DNA of 64,000 nt from Phallusia fumigata (Eukaryota > Chordata > Ascidiacea > Phlebobranchia > Ascidiidae): positions 62,827 through 126,826 of the forward strand of contig QXVZ01006765.1 in NCBI GenBank assembly GCA_008931825.1, written 5' to 3'. Of this stretch, positions 34,043-49,000 are shown piece by piece. Within the stretch, counting starts at the first letter, position 1; each line of letters opens with the position of its first letter. The notes beneath the pieces were generated by a model. The model had not been told where the DNA came from, ran no database searches, and worked only from the letters and a program-made list of their open reading frames with translations. Made by a program: the position numbers and the translations under genes.

Positions 34043-37000
34043 TCAAAAAGACTCTTTGTTGAAAACGAACCGAGCTTTGCTGGCTGAGGTAGTTTGAAAG
34101 CACTGCTGACGAACAGAGGACGTTAATCCCGGCGGGCCGCAACAAAACACTCCCACCGTTTGTCTGGAAAACGAAAGTGATTGTTTAGTCGCGTTAGTAA
34201 CCCCTACACAATAATGTAACATTTCATTCCTTTTTTCACACACAAAAATATAATGAAGAGTCAACACGATTACAGCAATCGGGCTTACCTTGGATGACAA
34301 TGAGCAGTTTCTCTTAGGATTTCTGCGATGTTGGGACGTCCAGCATGTAATCGACATCGCTCCAGACCAAACCGTTTCTTTTCTTGTTCTATATCGACGT
34401 TTGGATTGGTTGAATAAAGACTCACGCTTAGCAAGTCCGAAACGTTTTGTTCCCATAACTGTAAAAAGGCAAGATTCATATTAAAGCAAATAGGTCTATA
34501 GATTTGCTACATAACAAAGAAAACTGTTGGTTTCAAATTGTCTGAGATTTGGGTTTGAAGTATTACGTTAGTAAGAATTAAGCGAAATATTTCTCTCTGC
34601 TATAACGTCACGTGATATTGTAGCATCCTTCTGATCAGTCAACACGCACAGAGGTTAAAATCGCCTACATGGTGTAAAAATGAACTCCGTTAACGATTGT
34701 TTTATGTTTACACACCTTTTGCTGGAGTTCTTGCAACAAGTTGGCGAACCATTCAAACGACGCAACGTCAGTACATGCCCAAACCAAATGAAGTCGCTTC
34801 AATTTCATCTTTGAAATTGTCGTTGGGTCTGCCCTAAAATGAAACACACAAATCAGCCTACAATACCCATACTCGAAGTAGTTGATCACAGTACTGGTAC
34901 TGGTAAATTGTTTATTGAGCATAAAGGCTGAGATACTGACATGTCGTTAGAGGCAACATTTGCTGACATTAATGAATCTCAGAAAGCACAAATTTAGTGC
35001 AGTAACGTAATTGATTATAGTGTCTTTTAATTACCTAAGGAAATTCAGAACAGACGCAAACGGAGTGACTCCTATTCCACCAGCGAAGCACACAGCCATT
35101 TTAAACTTGAACACGTCTTCCATTGCGCTTCCTGTAGGGCCTTCGACAAAAACCGTCGGAAAACTAGGAACATCCATTTTTGAGCAACACTTTATTTCGA
35201 TCTGATCGATTTGCACAGTTACATCATTTGAAATCCCATTCGGCGTCTGTGAGCCCGCACTATGGCATTTAACTTCTTCACAGTGATAGTTGTCGTACAG
35301 AGAAGCTGTCTCGACATCATCAATTACGGATCCGCTAGCTGGCGTCTCGAGTTGGATTTCTACTTGGTCGGCACGGCTGTTGCGGTTTTCAATTTTATTT
35401 TCTTGTTGGAGACTTGTTTCGCTTGACTCTTTGCGACGCTGGTAAGAATTCCAGTCAGAATGGGTGATAACATCGCGAAATTCGCCTAAACCCCAAAAAA
35501 CACATAATATTGTTATGATTTCCAATCAATTTTTCCAAATTGTCTAAATAAATCTCAAACACGTTGCTCGGTCTAAGTAAAAATTTTTTAAATTAGTAAA
35601 GCCAATGTACAATGCAAACTGGAGACAGCATGTAGAACACTAAGCATGATCAAATAAACTATCGGAAACTTACGGGTCCAATCCCCTCGAGCCTTGATGT
35701 GAATACTGAAGGTCGGATCGTCCTTGGTAGGAACAGATGTAAGTGTAAACGGATGCGACTCAACCCTTGACACAATGGGACAGCGAATCCAAATGCTCTA
35801 CAAGCAAATCCAAACAATATTATACTGAAAAAGTTATAAACACTAAACTTTAGACTTCTAACAACTATAGAAGGTTCCAAATTTCGAACAAAGTCTAAAA
35901 CAAATCGTCCTTCGGGTGATGTGTGCAAAATAATTGCAAGCTCTCTATCTTTTGGCATACATAGCAGGTTGGTATTACCTGTCCAGCTTTTGCGGAGAAG
36001 TTCTTCTTGCTTAATCTCAGTTCAATGACGTCACTGGGATGGAGGGTGTATCCCACTATTGTGGCGTCGGTACTGGAGGCGTAAAAATATCGAAGAATCC
36101 TCTCCAGAATGTAAAGAAATAGTGGGAAGCAAAGCCAAATCCACGTCTGTTAAACCACAACGTTTGTTACTAACAACGCAACATAAAATAATCATATAAA
36201 GCTATTTGCGACATGGTGACTGATAGATAAACAAATGTAGTGTTTAAGTAGTTTAACTTAAAGCTGCTACTCAATTAAGACTATGAACTAGCCTACCCAC
36301 CTCTCTTGGACAGGAAGCGAATTTAGGAGGCGGCTGGTCACATTCTTTCACTTCCACCCACTCCCCGTGTACAAAAATCCTATGAACACCGTCGCTTGAC
36401 ATATTCTTCTCCATCGCTGCGTTTTCCGGCATTGGCTCAGGCATACCAACCGCGTGGTGGCGTTCGAGGTCAACGTTGATAACCGCGGGCTCGGGTTCAG
36501 GCATGACAATACGGCGGACGTTGTTGCTCGACTGTGTCATAGATTTTTGCTTGTTGGCGTTTTTCTTTGGCATTTGGGTCTCATATTGGTGCTCCGTTGC
36601 TTCCAAGTAAGCTTCTGGCATCGGGTATGGTTCTGGCTCAGGCATGACCACATGCTGGTCTGTGGTTTCGTTTTTAGATCCCACTTCCAAGTAGCAGCCT
36701 GGCTGGTGCTCCACGACGTTGGTCTGGTATTTAATGACGCCACTGTGGATTTGAGGTAAAACGCGATAAAACTATTGTCCACATGACCTATGAGATCGGA
36801 ATCTGTTTACGAATTCTGTTAAACGCGATTCCGGTGAAACGAAAAGTTGCTCATTGCTATGAAATCATCGTAGAGCAATAACACATCTAGGAAGCGCCTG
36901 TCACTATTGGTTTTATGGTCCGTAGATAGAGTTACGTAGTTGACGTCGGTATACAAATATGGACTTACTCGAAGCCGTGAAGGAACAGAACAACGTAAAA

Positions 37001-40000
37001 GACGATAAATAGATGGTGGGATTTCCAAAATCGGTTGTGGTTGTTTTTCCTGAAAAAATACGCATGTTCTGACCAAAGCTCGTTAACAGATTTACTCTAA
37101 GTACAAAAAGTCGAAGTGTTTTTTCGTCTAAATCACTTCCATGTGTAAAAAATTACACCAAGGAAAGCTTTAAAGGTCCGATTTGAAATATTTTATACAG
37201 TTAAAAGACCACTTCGGCGTGACAACCGTAAATAACAACTATTTCACATTTTCGAGTATTTCTGAACTGATTTTGAGCTTTTGAAAGGGTTTTTGCACAA
37301 AATTATGACTTCCCAATCGCGCATAAGCAATTTCCCCTTACCTGAGAGGTTTGGAAGCGTAGACGGATATCAGCACCAAACAAACAACCAACATTAAGCC
37401 GGTTATACCAGCAACGGTTGTAAATATCATAGCAACCGGGTTCTGCAAATAAAAACAAGGTAATGAATGTACTTAACCTCCACATTGAAAATAAACATAT
37501 GTTACTTGGTATTTCCATACCTGATTGGCGTACTTCGCTACGTTCAAGTCCATGAAGCGTTTGCTGTAGTATTTCGAGAAGTAGTTGGCGTTATACGCGT
37601 GAGCACCACAGTGAACAACTGAAAAACAATGCAAACTCCGGTTAGCCTGATGCAATAAAACTAATCTAAATTATTCATACAAAGACCGTAAATAAATCAT
37701 TTGTGGTTTCCTAGATACGTATACCATCTTTAGAATGGGTAATTTCTGAACTTTGTAAAAGATCAAACTCTGTCAGAAATACGCGTGCTTCGTAGACTAA
37801 TCCCAAGTAAATTCCCACAACAAAAAAATCAAGTCTTTGATCTTGAACCTCGCACGTGTTTTACAAGCTATCGTCGCGTGCTACACGTTGGTCTACATCA
37901 ATGGCAAAGCACGTTTAATATAACTCGCCTTCATTACCTGACAACCGACTCCATTACTCATAACTCTGACTTAAAGGACTTTGAACCCGAAATCATTAGA
38001 GCGAGACAATAATACGCCACGCCTGATTGGTTTCGTTCTCCAAATAATGCACCATTGTCAATGAAGTCTTGTCGGCTTCGATTTGATTTAATTACGGTGT
38101 TGATCATTGCAACTGTGAAGTTGACAGTAGACCGTACACGTCTGTTTTCAGTTGATACGTGATTTGGTTTATTAACTGTGAAGGCTCGGTAAAAGTTTCA
38201 AAACATTGACGCTTAAGGTACGGATTGTGACCGGGTGTGTTGATAGTGTCCACAATTATTATGTTTTGCCATCAGCACTTGTCAGGCGATATCAGGGTGC
38301 GATTTTACGCTCTCTTAGGTCACCTGCCGCTCCCATCTGGATACAAAAGCTTGATCTGGGCAATTCGCAACTAGAATCGTGGCGTGTTGATCTATATATT
38401 GATAAGGCGTTGGCGAGTGTAGGATGGTTACTTTTTAAACACAATTTCGCTGTGATCATGAAATGCACGCTTACTGCAGAGGACTTACTGACAAAAATAC
38501 AGTTTGCTGCACCATATGAGCATTACCAGACAAATTAGCAAAGTGTTTTCCTGTTGGAAAAGAACTAATTAGCAATTAGGCTTACTGGTCATAAATGGAG
38601 TCATGCTTATTTATAAAACCAACAGTCCTAACATATTCTGGACAACCTGAAGGAAAAAACTGATTGAAAAGATTGTAGTTGAACGCGTTTAAGCAGTTTG
38701 CTAACGAAGTTTGCAAAAGTTTAATATAAACGAGTTGTTGTCGACCTGTGCACTAACGACGCACTGACGGAGGCTGTGGTCAAAAGTTCATTGCGGAAGG
38801 ATTGCTGATGCGGCAATCCAATGGCAACGTGACTCACAGTACCAACTTACTCATTAAAAGGGGAAGCTGACTTTCTGCACACTTCTGCAGCCTCCGACAA
38901 CGAAGGCGACGGGGCTAAATAAAGACCGCGCTGGCTTGGGTATAGCCAGTGGTTTGCGAGTGTGGAAGTCGTTGTCTCATCTAATCGCCAATTGTGCTCG
39001 TGTTGCGTTGGTTTCTGTCGCAAACTGAGGTATATAAGGTGATGGCAAGACTACGCAGGAAAGCGCGCACAATGCATTTCCGTCTGTCTGAGTGCATTCG
39101 GCGACAACAAGAACAAGCAGGAACCGCATTTGGCCGCTTTCATATCAAATGCATGATTGGTGACTTTTGTAAAAAGCGAAAGCTCAGTAACGAAGTTTAA
39201 CGAAGGGTTAACACGCTACATAATTTCCTAAGCAAAAAGTTTTTTTGTTGTAATAATTGCTTTAACCCGTCACACAAACCTAATACACTCTTTAAGATTG
39301 TACACATGAAACTCATAAATAATGCTGCATTTTGTGACCCGAAATATATCAAGAGATCATTTTTTAGCGCAAATCACCCCAAAACAGTGGGACAAGCACG
39401 TCACCGAGGAAACTCAGCTTACTAACCCAGTTTTGCTCATGGGACTTTCGCGCAAGTGACGTCATGTCACGGTCCGTGGAAATTACGTCACGTGACAGGA
39501 TTTGTAGTCCACCTGGGCATCGTTCTGCGAAGTTTAGTCGACAAACAGAGCCTGCTTCACACACACCAGGGACTTTCTGTGTGGGAAAGTAGAAGGCGAC
39601 CCTGTGAACGGACGACAAGCGGAACCTGCGTCCGTGTTTCACTTCATTAAATGGCGATACACAAAAGATGGTGCGTAAGTGTTGTGGTTGCGCGGGGGTG
39701 TTCGGTTCGGTCACAGACTTTGAGCGGGATGTAAACAACTCAGCCGCAGGTTTGAAAGACTCCTGTGTCAAGGTTAATTGTCAGACACGTGTTCCCAATT
39801 TTGGTTCTATTCGTCGAGAGAGTAAAAGCTCAAAAAAAAGGGTTAAAGTTAAAGCGAACAAAAGCTTTTTGCTTTACAATTATGTTAGTGTCTCGTTTAG
39901 ACTTTGGGAATCTTTCCACAAAATGGCTAAGTAGTGACCACTTGCATAATTGATTCCCTTCTTTCTTATCAATAAGCTAAATAGACCACAGGGCAATGGG

Positions 40001-43000
40001 GATAGCACTATGATATTGAAATACCCGCCGGTATTGGGACGTGCCAGTATTCCGCAAACTTCGTATCATTTCTAAATGGTCATGAAACATTTGTTTTAAA
40101 TGCATTTGCACCAACCACTGGCGTATCTCCCGTGTATCACTTTCTATTTCAGGTAGCAATACGTCACCCTAACCCTCCCCCCATCTTCCCAGTCCGCCAG
40201 TCGACGCTATTGTTGTCTACTTCCGCCCAAACATAAACACGATTACGTTACTCTGTCATCACAGTTGGCGCGTCTGCAGGCGACAGTCACTTTTTCTCTG
40301 TGTCAAAAAGCGACCTCAGTCTGCGCACATCGAGTATTTGAAAAATATTCTGCGGTTGTTTTGTGTTGACAGATACCGCCCCTCTATGCGCATATTTCCG
40401 GGGTCGTTTGTTGGGACTGGCACCCGCAGTAGGAAATTGGCACTTGAGTGCATATGCTCAAGTACAATGAGCCATTCTTTGACGCTAGGACAGCGACGGA
40501 AAGATCGATTTCACCGCAAAACGGGTTGCAAATATGACTTCGTACAAATAAACGCAACCGCGTCGTTACAATTGTGTTAAAATCTTGCGCTATGTAATAG
40601 GTATTCAGCTGTGTCGTAACGGAGTCTGAAGCACGCATTTGACAGAAATAGCCCCATATTCATGTCCATAAGGTTGTAACAGATACCCTCGAATCAACAC
40701 ACTTCCTTATAAAATATCCCAGTTTGATGGACACAACCAGCAATTTCGCGTTTTTACCGGGCAAATTGACCTGTTCGACGACAGTCAATGGCAAAAAAAG
40801 CTTTACGCCAGTTACATCATCACAAGTGCAGATGGGCGTCGGTCGCTGCATCATTGCAGAGTTGCAACGTCTGCACCCACAATTGGCCTTGTCGCACTGC
40901 GGTGAGTCATAACCCAGGCACAAAGAACAGCCTGTGTCGTCGGCACCCCCCCGGTACCCGCTAAGTATACATACGGCGCGGAAATCACCATTACTCAAGC
41001 CCAGATGAACAAAGACGGCTTTTAATGCCCCGCATTATTATGTCTGGTGCCACGGCAGTGATTTATTCAACATTTCGATTCGACCCACTTATGATTCGTC
41101 GCGTATGGAGTCGAGCAGCGCCAGCTAAATCGTTTGCAGATGGTGGCGTCTTTATCTATTAGTCGCGGTTTGTATACTGTGGCCAGAGAAGCTGTCTTGG
41201 CCATTACGAAATGACACAAATGGAACTATGTGGGGCGAATTGTGTTTGCAGCGGACACTTTGCGCTATAAAAACCATTTAACTTCAAAGACAATGACTTA
41301 AAACGTTGAAACAAAGGATTGCAGTTGTCTTCTTGACCAAAATAAACTTTACATGCCTAAAACAGTCAGCTTTCCATATTGACACAACTGTTAATTAATG
41401 GGGCAGCGAGCCTTATCAAATTTAATTTTGCTGCGCCGTACAGAAGAACACTACAGCAAAAAAGTAAGCTATACGAAAACGCTGCGATGTTTTTTGAAAT
41501 GCCCAGACAAGTATCCTTTCGTGTCTGCCTGCAAGTGCCGGCCTCTCAATCCTCCGTCACAACACGACAACACAGAAGACAGGCGGCAAAGTGGTGCTTA
41601 AAATGCCGACGATTGACCTGCACCGCAACAAATAACGACCACTCAACCTTGGAACGTCAAAGCTTTGTAAGTGAGGCTTGGCCACGCGCTATCAATCGAG
41701 AAGTGCTTGATGGACCGGTTGCCCACCGATGCAGGATTTCGGACACGTTCTTAGCAATTTTATGGTGTTTTTCAATGTTTTTTTAAAATTATTGTTAATT
41801 TATGAAGGTAAGTTGGAAACAAAATAGAATTTTACTATTTTGGCGTTCCTTTAGTACAAAAGATATTTCAAATTCAGGGATTTGTTTGAAATATCGTTTG
41901 TAGTGCCTTCATTGAAGAAACGTCATCCCAAAACGAGAAGTTTCAAGTCCGAATTCCACCCAAGTTGTTACAACGTACATACATGAAAATCAACCTTTTA
42001 AATTTCCACTGGTAATGATTTTGGCATCTGCTGCCTTTTTTTCACGAAAAACTAACATTAATATTTGTATTGCGTTATTAATACAAATATCACAATTTTT
42101 GCCTCGCTTTAAGGAGTCTTGTTGCATCCCAGGATTATGTAATGGACCCCACCCGTTGTGTCTACATTTGTAACTGCATTGCAACAAGGCGCAGACAACC
42201 AGACAGAGACGTTGACCACAAAACCAACACTAAGGTCTCACACCTTTATCACCTTGGCAAAGTCCCAGTGACTAACACCATTTATCTGCAGTTTTGTTAT
42301 GACAGTTTTGTGGACCAGAACGCACTTACACGTAAATTCGAGCATTAGACGAATGATTGACGTACGTATGCTTGATCATAATTACGTTTGCAAAGCAGTG
42401 ACGGACTTTTCGGTGTAAAATTCTTGGCGTGAGTTCGGACTGACTTTCGAAAGACATATGCAGCGAACGTGAGATGCAAATGCGGCAAAAACTTGACGCT
42501 AATTGCCTTTGTGTAACGTGCACGCTGTATAGTGCAAGGCAATTATTCTGCGTTTGCAGAGCCTAAACCCAACACCGACAGCTGACACATAAGCCCATAA
42601 TTTGAAACAGGCTTTAAGTCTGGTCTGTGCAACGACTGTTACCTAAAAAAAGGTTATAAGCACGTTTACGATTACTCAATGCGAGGTGAAAAATAATTCG
42701 AACCGGTCTACAAAATTATGCGATATTTATGTCAAGTTGTTGTAAAATCGGAACGTGAAAATACCTTACATGACTGTTCAGGATACAGCACCAACATTTT
42801 TTTGACGCCCGCATCCGCGTAATATTGTTCCCTGTTATACCTTTCAAATAACGATTCAAAAAATAAAAAATAAAGTAACAGCGCAACCAATGTGCAACGC
42901 CCTTTTTAACAAACTAGGGCACATCTTTTCGATATAAAACCCGACGCAATCTTAGATAATTATGGAAGCGGCGTTTATCACCGCTCCAAAGAAAATCGAA

Positions 43001-46000
43001 GGCATATTAGACTTCCTCGCCTTCCTTGTAGCCACTTGCGGCGCACCATTGTCCGGCGCCTACGTGATGACGTGTTGTCGCAGCGCCGCATTATTTCGAC
43101 ATACAAGTGCCCGGCTGCGTTCCAAAACAATGCCGGTACTTGTGAGGAAACAAAGGACAACGCGAACCGACTTCAAGTTGATGGCGGAATCAATCACCGG
43201 CCTCGAATTGCCAGATAAGATGCAGATTCGAGTGGTTAAAGGGGAGTGTAGAGTGCAAACTCTGCAAAAACCCACCCAACATTTCGACAATGCGCGACGT
43301 CATTACATGGTCGCCGTTTGTGGCAGTTAAAAGCGCGTAAACTTTCTGACTACAAAAAACTGTACGTTTGTAACTTCTACAAACACACAACTAACGATGC
43401 CATTCAAGAAAGCTGCAAAAGTTATTTAATTGCGTAGGTTTACCTTTAAGAGCGCCAAACTACTTCAGTCAATTGAATTCGTCGCCGTGACGTTATTCCA
43501 ACCTCCCTTGGCAAGATAATCATTATCGAAATAGAGCGGTCTTATCGCTGGAACCTCTTTGTGGAAACCCATCATTTTTGAGGTCGTAACGAGACCACAT
43601 ATATCCGCTTGTGTTTCATTGCAAAGCATCGGTCTTGTGTAATGTCGGGTTTTGCCTCGTTAAAAGTTTAGTCAAAAAACACGGAATGCCTTTTAATCTA
43701 AGATCAAACTGATGATCTCAGGATCAGTAATCTGTGGTTGCACGATGTCAGTTCATTCGGCGGCATCTCAAACTAAATGGGAAAAAAATAATTTGACTGA
43801 CAGTTGGTGCGCAAGTTATTGGCGTACAGCGCGATTTAAAGAGGAGTTTTGCGATTTGAAAAAATTAAACTTAATAATTTGGAGGGCGCTTTTTACACAG
43901 TTGAACAAATAGACATGTTTGACGCTTGTAGCTCCAACAAAACACGATGTTGTACGGGCTGCCGACATGGGCTATAAACGTGCACCGGTACCTTGTTTTG
44001 TTATCTGCACACTGACAAGTTATTGACACGCTTAAGTGGCTCCGCAAGGTCTCATCTAAATATCATTCTTCGCATACCGCACAGATGTTGCCAATCCGCC
44101 GTTTCGCCTTCGAACTGCTGACGAAGTGGCACGCGCGAGGCCACACGTCAATCACATACAACTCCACAAACCCAGACCCATATTTAGAACGATGATCGAA
44201 CGATACAGTATCGCTGCGAAGCATACACCTAAGGCGCGCTACCAGTAATTGCTAGCATTGGAATTCGCACTTTTCGTGGCGAAAACAACGCGCCTTTCCA
44301 TGTTCCCGAGTCAGCATTCCGCGCCGTAGAACAAATTGCCGCCGTCGAGGCTATTAAGTGTTCGCGCGCGAGACGCCTAATAAGCATATCGCGCGGCGCG
44401 AAAAAGCAACAGTGGCCGCACGTAAACGAGCAATTTCGCTCATCGGATAATCCTGGCAATTTTGCGCGGGGCTCAAATGTCGTCCACGTTTGAAAGAGGT
44501 GTGAGCCGAGATTGTCACGCCGGCTAGAATTTCACGATTTTGGATGCCCTGCTGTGGGCCAATGTTGTTTAAAAGAAACGTGCTTAATAATTCACCAGAG
44601 TTAAATCAAGTAGAAAAACTGAAAGTTAACCTTTCGGGTCAAGGCCTTAATCTTGGGTAAAATCGGCGCTTTAAACTCTCTTTACCCCCTCTCCACTGTT
44701 CAAGCATTATGCCCAGAAGCTCGCCAAATCGTTCCATATCAAATTGCATTTTTCACGTGCTTTTGGATCTTGAAGCCCAAACCAAACTTCGGTAAGTGTT
44801 CGAGTTAAGCAATTGATATCACACACTTGACGGGGATCTAACCCCGAATCGGCACCGTGTCTTTGCGACCACATAATTATCGCGCCCCCTATTGACACTT
44901 TCTGGTGCTTTGCCCCGGTTCTGGTTGACCTGGGTCAAACACCAAACTCAGTTTTGGTGACAGTGACCCCGAAGCAGAAATTTGAGTGAACTTTGAGTAA
45001 GTTTGAGTGAAGTGGTCACTGACCTGCTAATGCACAGAGAAGATATCCGCAGTAAATGTGAAAGGAGCGGCTGCGATCTAGCATTCGACGAACTTGGCGT
45101 CCGAAGCACTGCAAAACATATGGAACGATTTGTTAAATGGTATCGTTTGCTGCATTTTTCCCTGCTTTTCAAATACTGATACTTGATCATTTTTAATGCT
45201 GTAGGATGATAGAAGTGAATGTTTGGAAATGGTATTAATTTCGTTGTCTTTAGTGCCTACTTTGTTGGTTTAAATTTTATTGTCACATCCGCACTCGAGG
45301 AGATCACACGACCATCATTGTCCGAACAAGTTAGTTACTTATTTTTGCAGCCCCCCCTCTCCCTTCCCCGGCCAAAGTCGTAACTAATAAAGAATTCGTC
45401 GCTCAAACACAAAACGCGGCAAACGAATTTCCGTCAACGCGAAGGACAATGGCCAATTTGCGTCATAGACCGACCACATGCATTCACCGATGTCACAAAA
45501 GTAGACAGTCAAACACATAGTGGTCGGACGTTAAATCCGGACGCCGGGACAAATTTACCCAATTCGACCGGGACACGGAAACCGAAAATCGGGGAACTCC
45601 CGTCGATGTCTCGATGTCAGTCTCCGTGTGATCAGTTTATTTACAGTGGCGAGAGTGAGAAAGCCGGCGTGGTCGCCGCGCTTTTCGTGTTTTCTTGGGA
45701 GCGCAGTAAGCCGTGACGAACACGTGATTGACGCGTCGCCCTACACCCTTTTATTGGCGTTGCGGCGTAAAACGCGAGACCGACCAGTTGTTAAATTGCG
45801 AAACGCGGGTCGTTGACTTCTGTGGGAAATGATAAGTGCCAGAAATTACCGGGGCCTACATTCCTTATGTAATCGAGTTAGCGAGAATGACATTTGTTGG
45901 TAGGAAGTGCCACATTGTAACATTTTCGCTAATTAAATCAGATGTAGTTTTTGTTCAGAGCAGTTTAACGCTTAAGTAAACCTAACCCGTACTGTCTGAG

Positions 46001-49000
46001 TTATTCCTTACAAAACATGCAAAAGGCCATAAAGCGCTGCGATGATAAACGATAAGGATACTAACAAGCCGTTCGTTCAGGTTCTTTACAATTTCCCATA
46101 AAAAGAGCAGAATTTTACCACAAAATGGGAAAGCAAAACCATCCGTTAAATAGACTTATCGGATTCAGTTATCAATTAAAAGCACGACTTTGGGCTTTAA
46201 CACGAACGTTACACCATAACCTTTTATCATACACCGCAATGTTTTCACTTGGTCCCGACAGTTTATCAGCTGTCTAGCCGCGATGCAGGCCGATAAGTGG
46301 TAATGGTCTCTGCCACCTGCTAAGGGCGACCTTGCGGCCACCCACTGTTTGTGTTGGCATTAGACACGACCGATCTCACCCCTAAAGCGAGCCAATAATC
46401 CAAGAAGACTCTCTAACTAAATGGAAAGAGCGGGAAAGCCGGAGATGATTAAATCGTGTGGTTTCTGTTTTGTAAATTTAACAACGAAAATCCTTTTGCA
46501 ACCTTGTTTCTGGTGCGTTGAACTATACTTCAAGTTTAAACTAAGTGGGTTTTTTCCTAATATAGTTTCGTTGGCACGTTTCCACGGATACACGTTAAGA
46601 GTGCTTGTTAGGACATATTAGCAGGAGTAAGGCTAAATTGCGGTCTACAACAGGTTTCATGCAGGTCGTTTCAAACCATGTCTTACATGGCTTGAATATA
46701 CTTTCCAGTCTACTGTACAAGTAAGGTTTGAATAACTATGGTAATTGGATTCGAGCACTTGGTCTTGATTATTAGTGCAAAATTTGGTTATGCTTACAAA
46801 GTTGAAGCCTCTGCATCTGGTGATCAGTCGCTTGCACATGGGAAGTAGTAAGGCGCTGCAGTTGAGATTGATGCACGCCGCGCTTGCACGGCTGATGCAG
46901 AGTCCGTACTACAAAAGAAGTCATTGGTTATGACTGCTTAACATTGCAGGCTTGTAAAAATGAAATTTCTGTTTTGACAACGTGTCGTTTTGCCAAAAAC
47001 GTGCGATGAAAGTAACTGAGCAAACAAACATTTGTGTTATGACTTTAAATAGTTTCTTTAAACTCCTTAACTTTGAGCGTTGCAGGTTGAAGGTTGCAAT
47101 TGTGCGAAAGGTTTGAGGAAAACTAATATAAGTGAACAAAACTATTGGTGATCAATAGCATATACTTTACATGTAGTACATATAAAAATGACATTATTTT
47201 ATAAATTGAATTAGTTTTGTGGTTTAGCAACGTTACAAAACAAAACTTACCCCTAGCATCTGATGCAGATAATAGAACTGTGGGCCCGTGTAGTAGTACA
47301 TAAAAGTGTAGAAGAACAAAAGGCCGTTGATTGTGAACCACAGGATCTGAAAAAACAAAGTTCAACTGTAACTTTTGCCGTTTGACAGACAGCTTTCGTT
47401 TACTTGGGAAATTGCGTGTAAGATATCTTTGTCTTTTGTCTGGCCGCAAATGACATAGAAGGAATGCAAGGCAACTCCAAGGCTATCAAATGCTGTATAA
47501 AGTTGCACATTCAAGGCGCCAGACGATATCACTGTGAAATTCGAGTAGCGTAGGCACTGCAAATTAAGGGGGGCGATAAAGTTTACTCTTCAATAAGATT
47601 ATATTTGAATAAGGAACTGATTACTGTATGTGAAAATAAGACGAACCGCAAAATGTCAATTACTCGAACTGTAAGCCTCAGCATTTGAGGGCTTTTGTGT
47701 CATCTCTGTCACTCTGTAATCGGTTTTCTGATAATACGTTACTTGCAACACCAGGAAGGTATACTTACATCTACTACTGACTTGTCAAGCGTAGGGTTAA
47801 CTGGCTCTCCCGCCAATATGTTTAAATGCGACATCGATGGCATTTTAATGCACTAAATGGGCGCAGCCGCCGTTAAAAGCATACAAAGTGAAACTTGAGA
47901 AGTTCTGCACCCGCCGTAAGAACACAAAGTTTTTATCCCGTCCGTCAACGCAAGGTCGTTATTACACACCTCCGAAGTTCATTTCTCACCCATAGCACTC
48001 GAAATCAGGGTCGTCAGTCAACCCCACATTGCTTGCATAAGCGCACCCGGCGCGGGGGCAGAGTCAAGTGGGTGACTGGGCCCTTTGAGTCGATCTAGGG
48101 GTTTAAGGTTACATGTGCACTTGCCTTTCGCCTTTTCAAGGACTCTGATTGATTGGCACAGGGCCTTAGGAGCGTTAAAATAATTCGTTGGAGATACGTT
48201 AAAGTTTGCCCACGAATTATACAGTATGTCGAGAATTTATAGATGCATGAAAAACTAAAAAAATGCGTTGGTATTTTTTAGTTTGAGCAAAAGTCGTAAT
48301 ACCATCAAACAACTGAAAAAACTTCTGTGTAGGCCGGTGGCAGACTGCTGGACCTCCGAACAATGGTAAATAGTTGTGGTTTCACAACGAAAGCCCAAGC
48401 CAGCTGAAAAGTGTGTTGACGTTGAGAGATTGAATTGCGCTGCACGTTCGTGTGTTTGCTGCTACAATACGCGAATTTAACATTACCTCTGAGAATTGTT
48501 GTCTTTCTGAAAACTATAAACTCAAATCTATCAATCGTACATGTCATAAACTCGCACTAAAAAGATAGCGAAACTTTCCCTATTAAGTGCTTTACACGTG
48601 TGTTTAAACGCAAAACCTAGTAGAATGATAAACTTTAATCGTACTTGAGGTAACTTTGCGGGAAAAACTATTGCCAACGGCAGTAAAAGTAGAACAGAAA
48701 CTTCAGCGGTAAGCGGCAATGTTAAGCTGGGATCAAAACGTTAGTTTATGACCTGGTATTTACTCTACTTACTCTACCAGCTGTAAAACTGCACATCCCA
48801 CGTATTAAAGACGAAAACCTAAACTCCAAGTCCAGCCTTGACTACGCGCGTACGCCTACGCCCAAGTTTATCTTTGACCTCGTATCCGCCATGTAAAGTT
48901 TGACTTTAAAGCCGCAATATTGAACCTCGTCACTCGCCGAGCCAATTTCCGCGAACTTGGGCACGCGCAAAGTGCTTTTAAGTCGGTGTTGGTGCGACAG

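Noticed and set aside
39364-39771. 135-codon minus-strand frame in NOX4 intron 4
   Set aside because: GC-rich sequence gives long open frames by chance; no known motif or splice junction.
42962-43330. 122-codon plus-strand frame in NOX4 intron 4
   Set aside because: No recognisable domain, overlapping open frames on the other strand, and no promoter or splice evidence.
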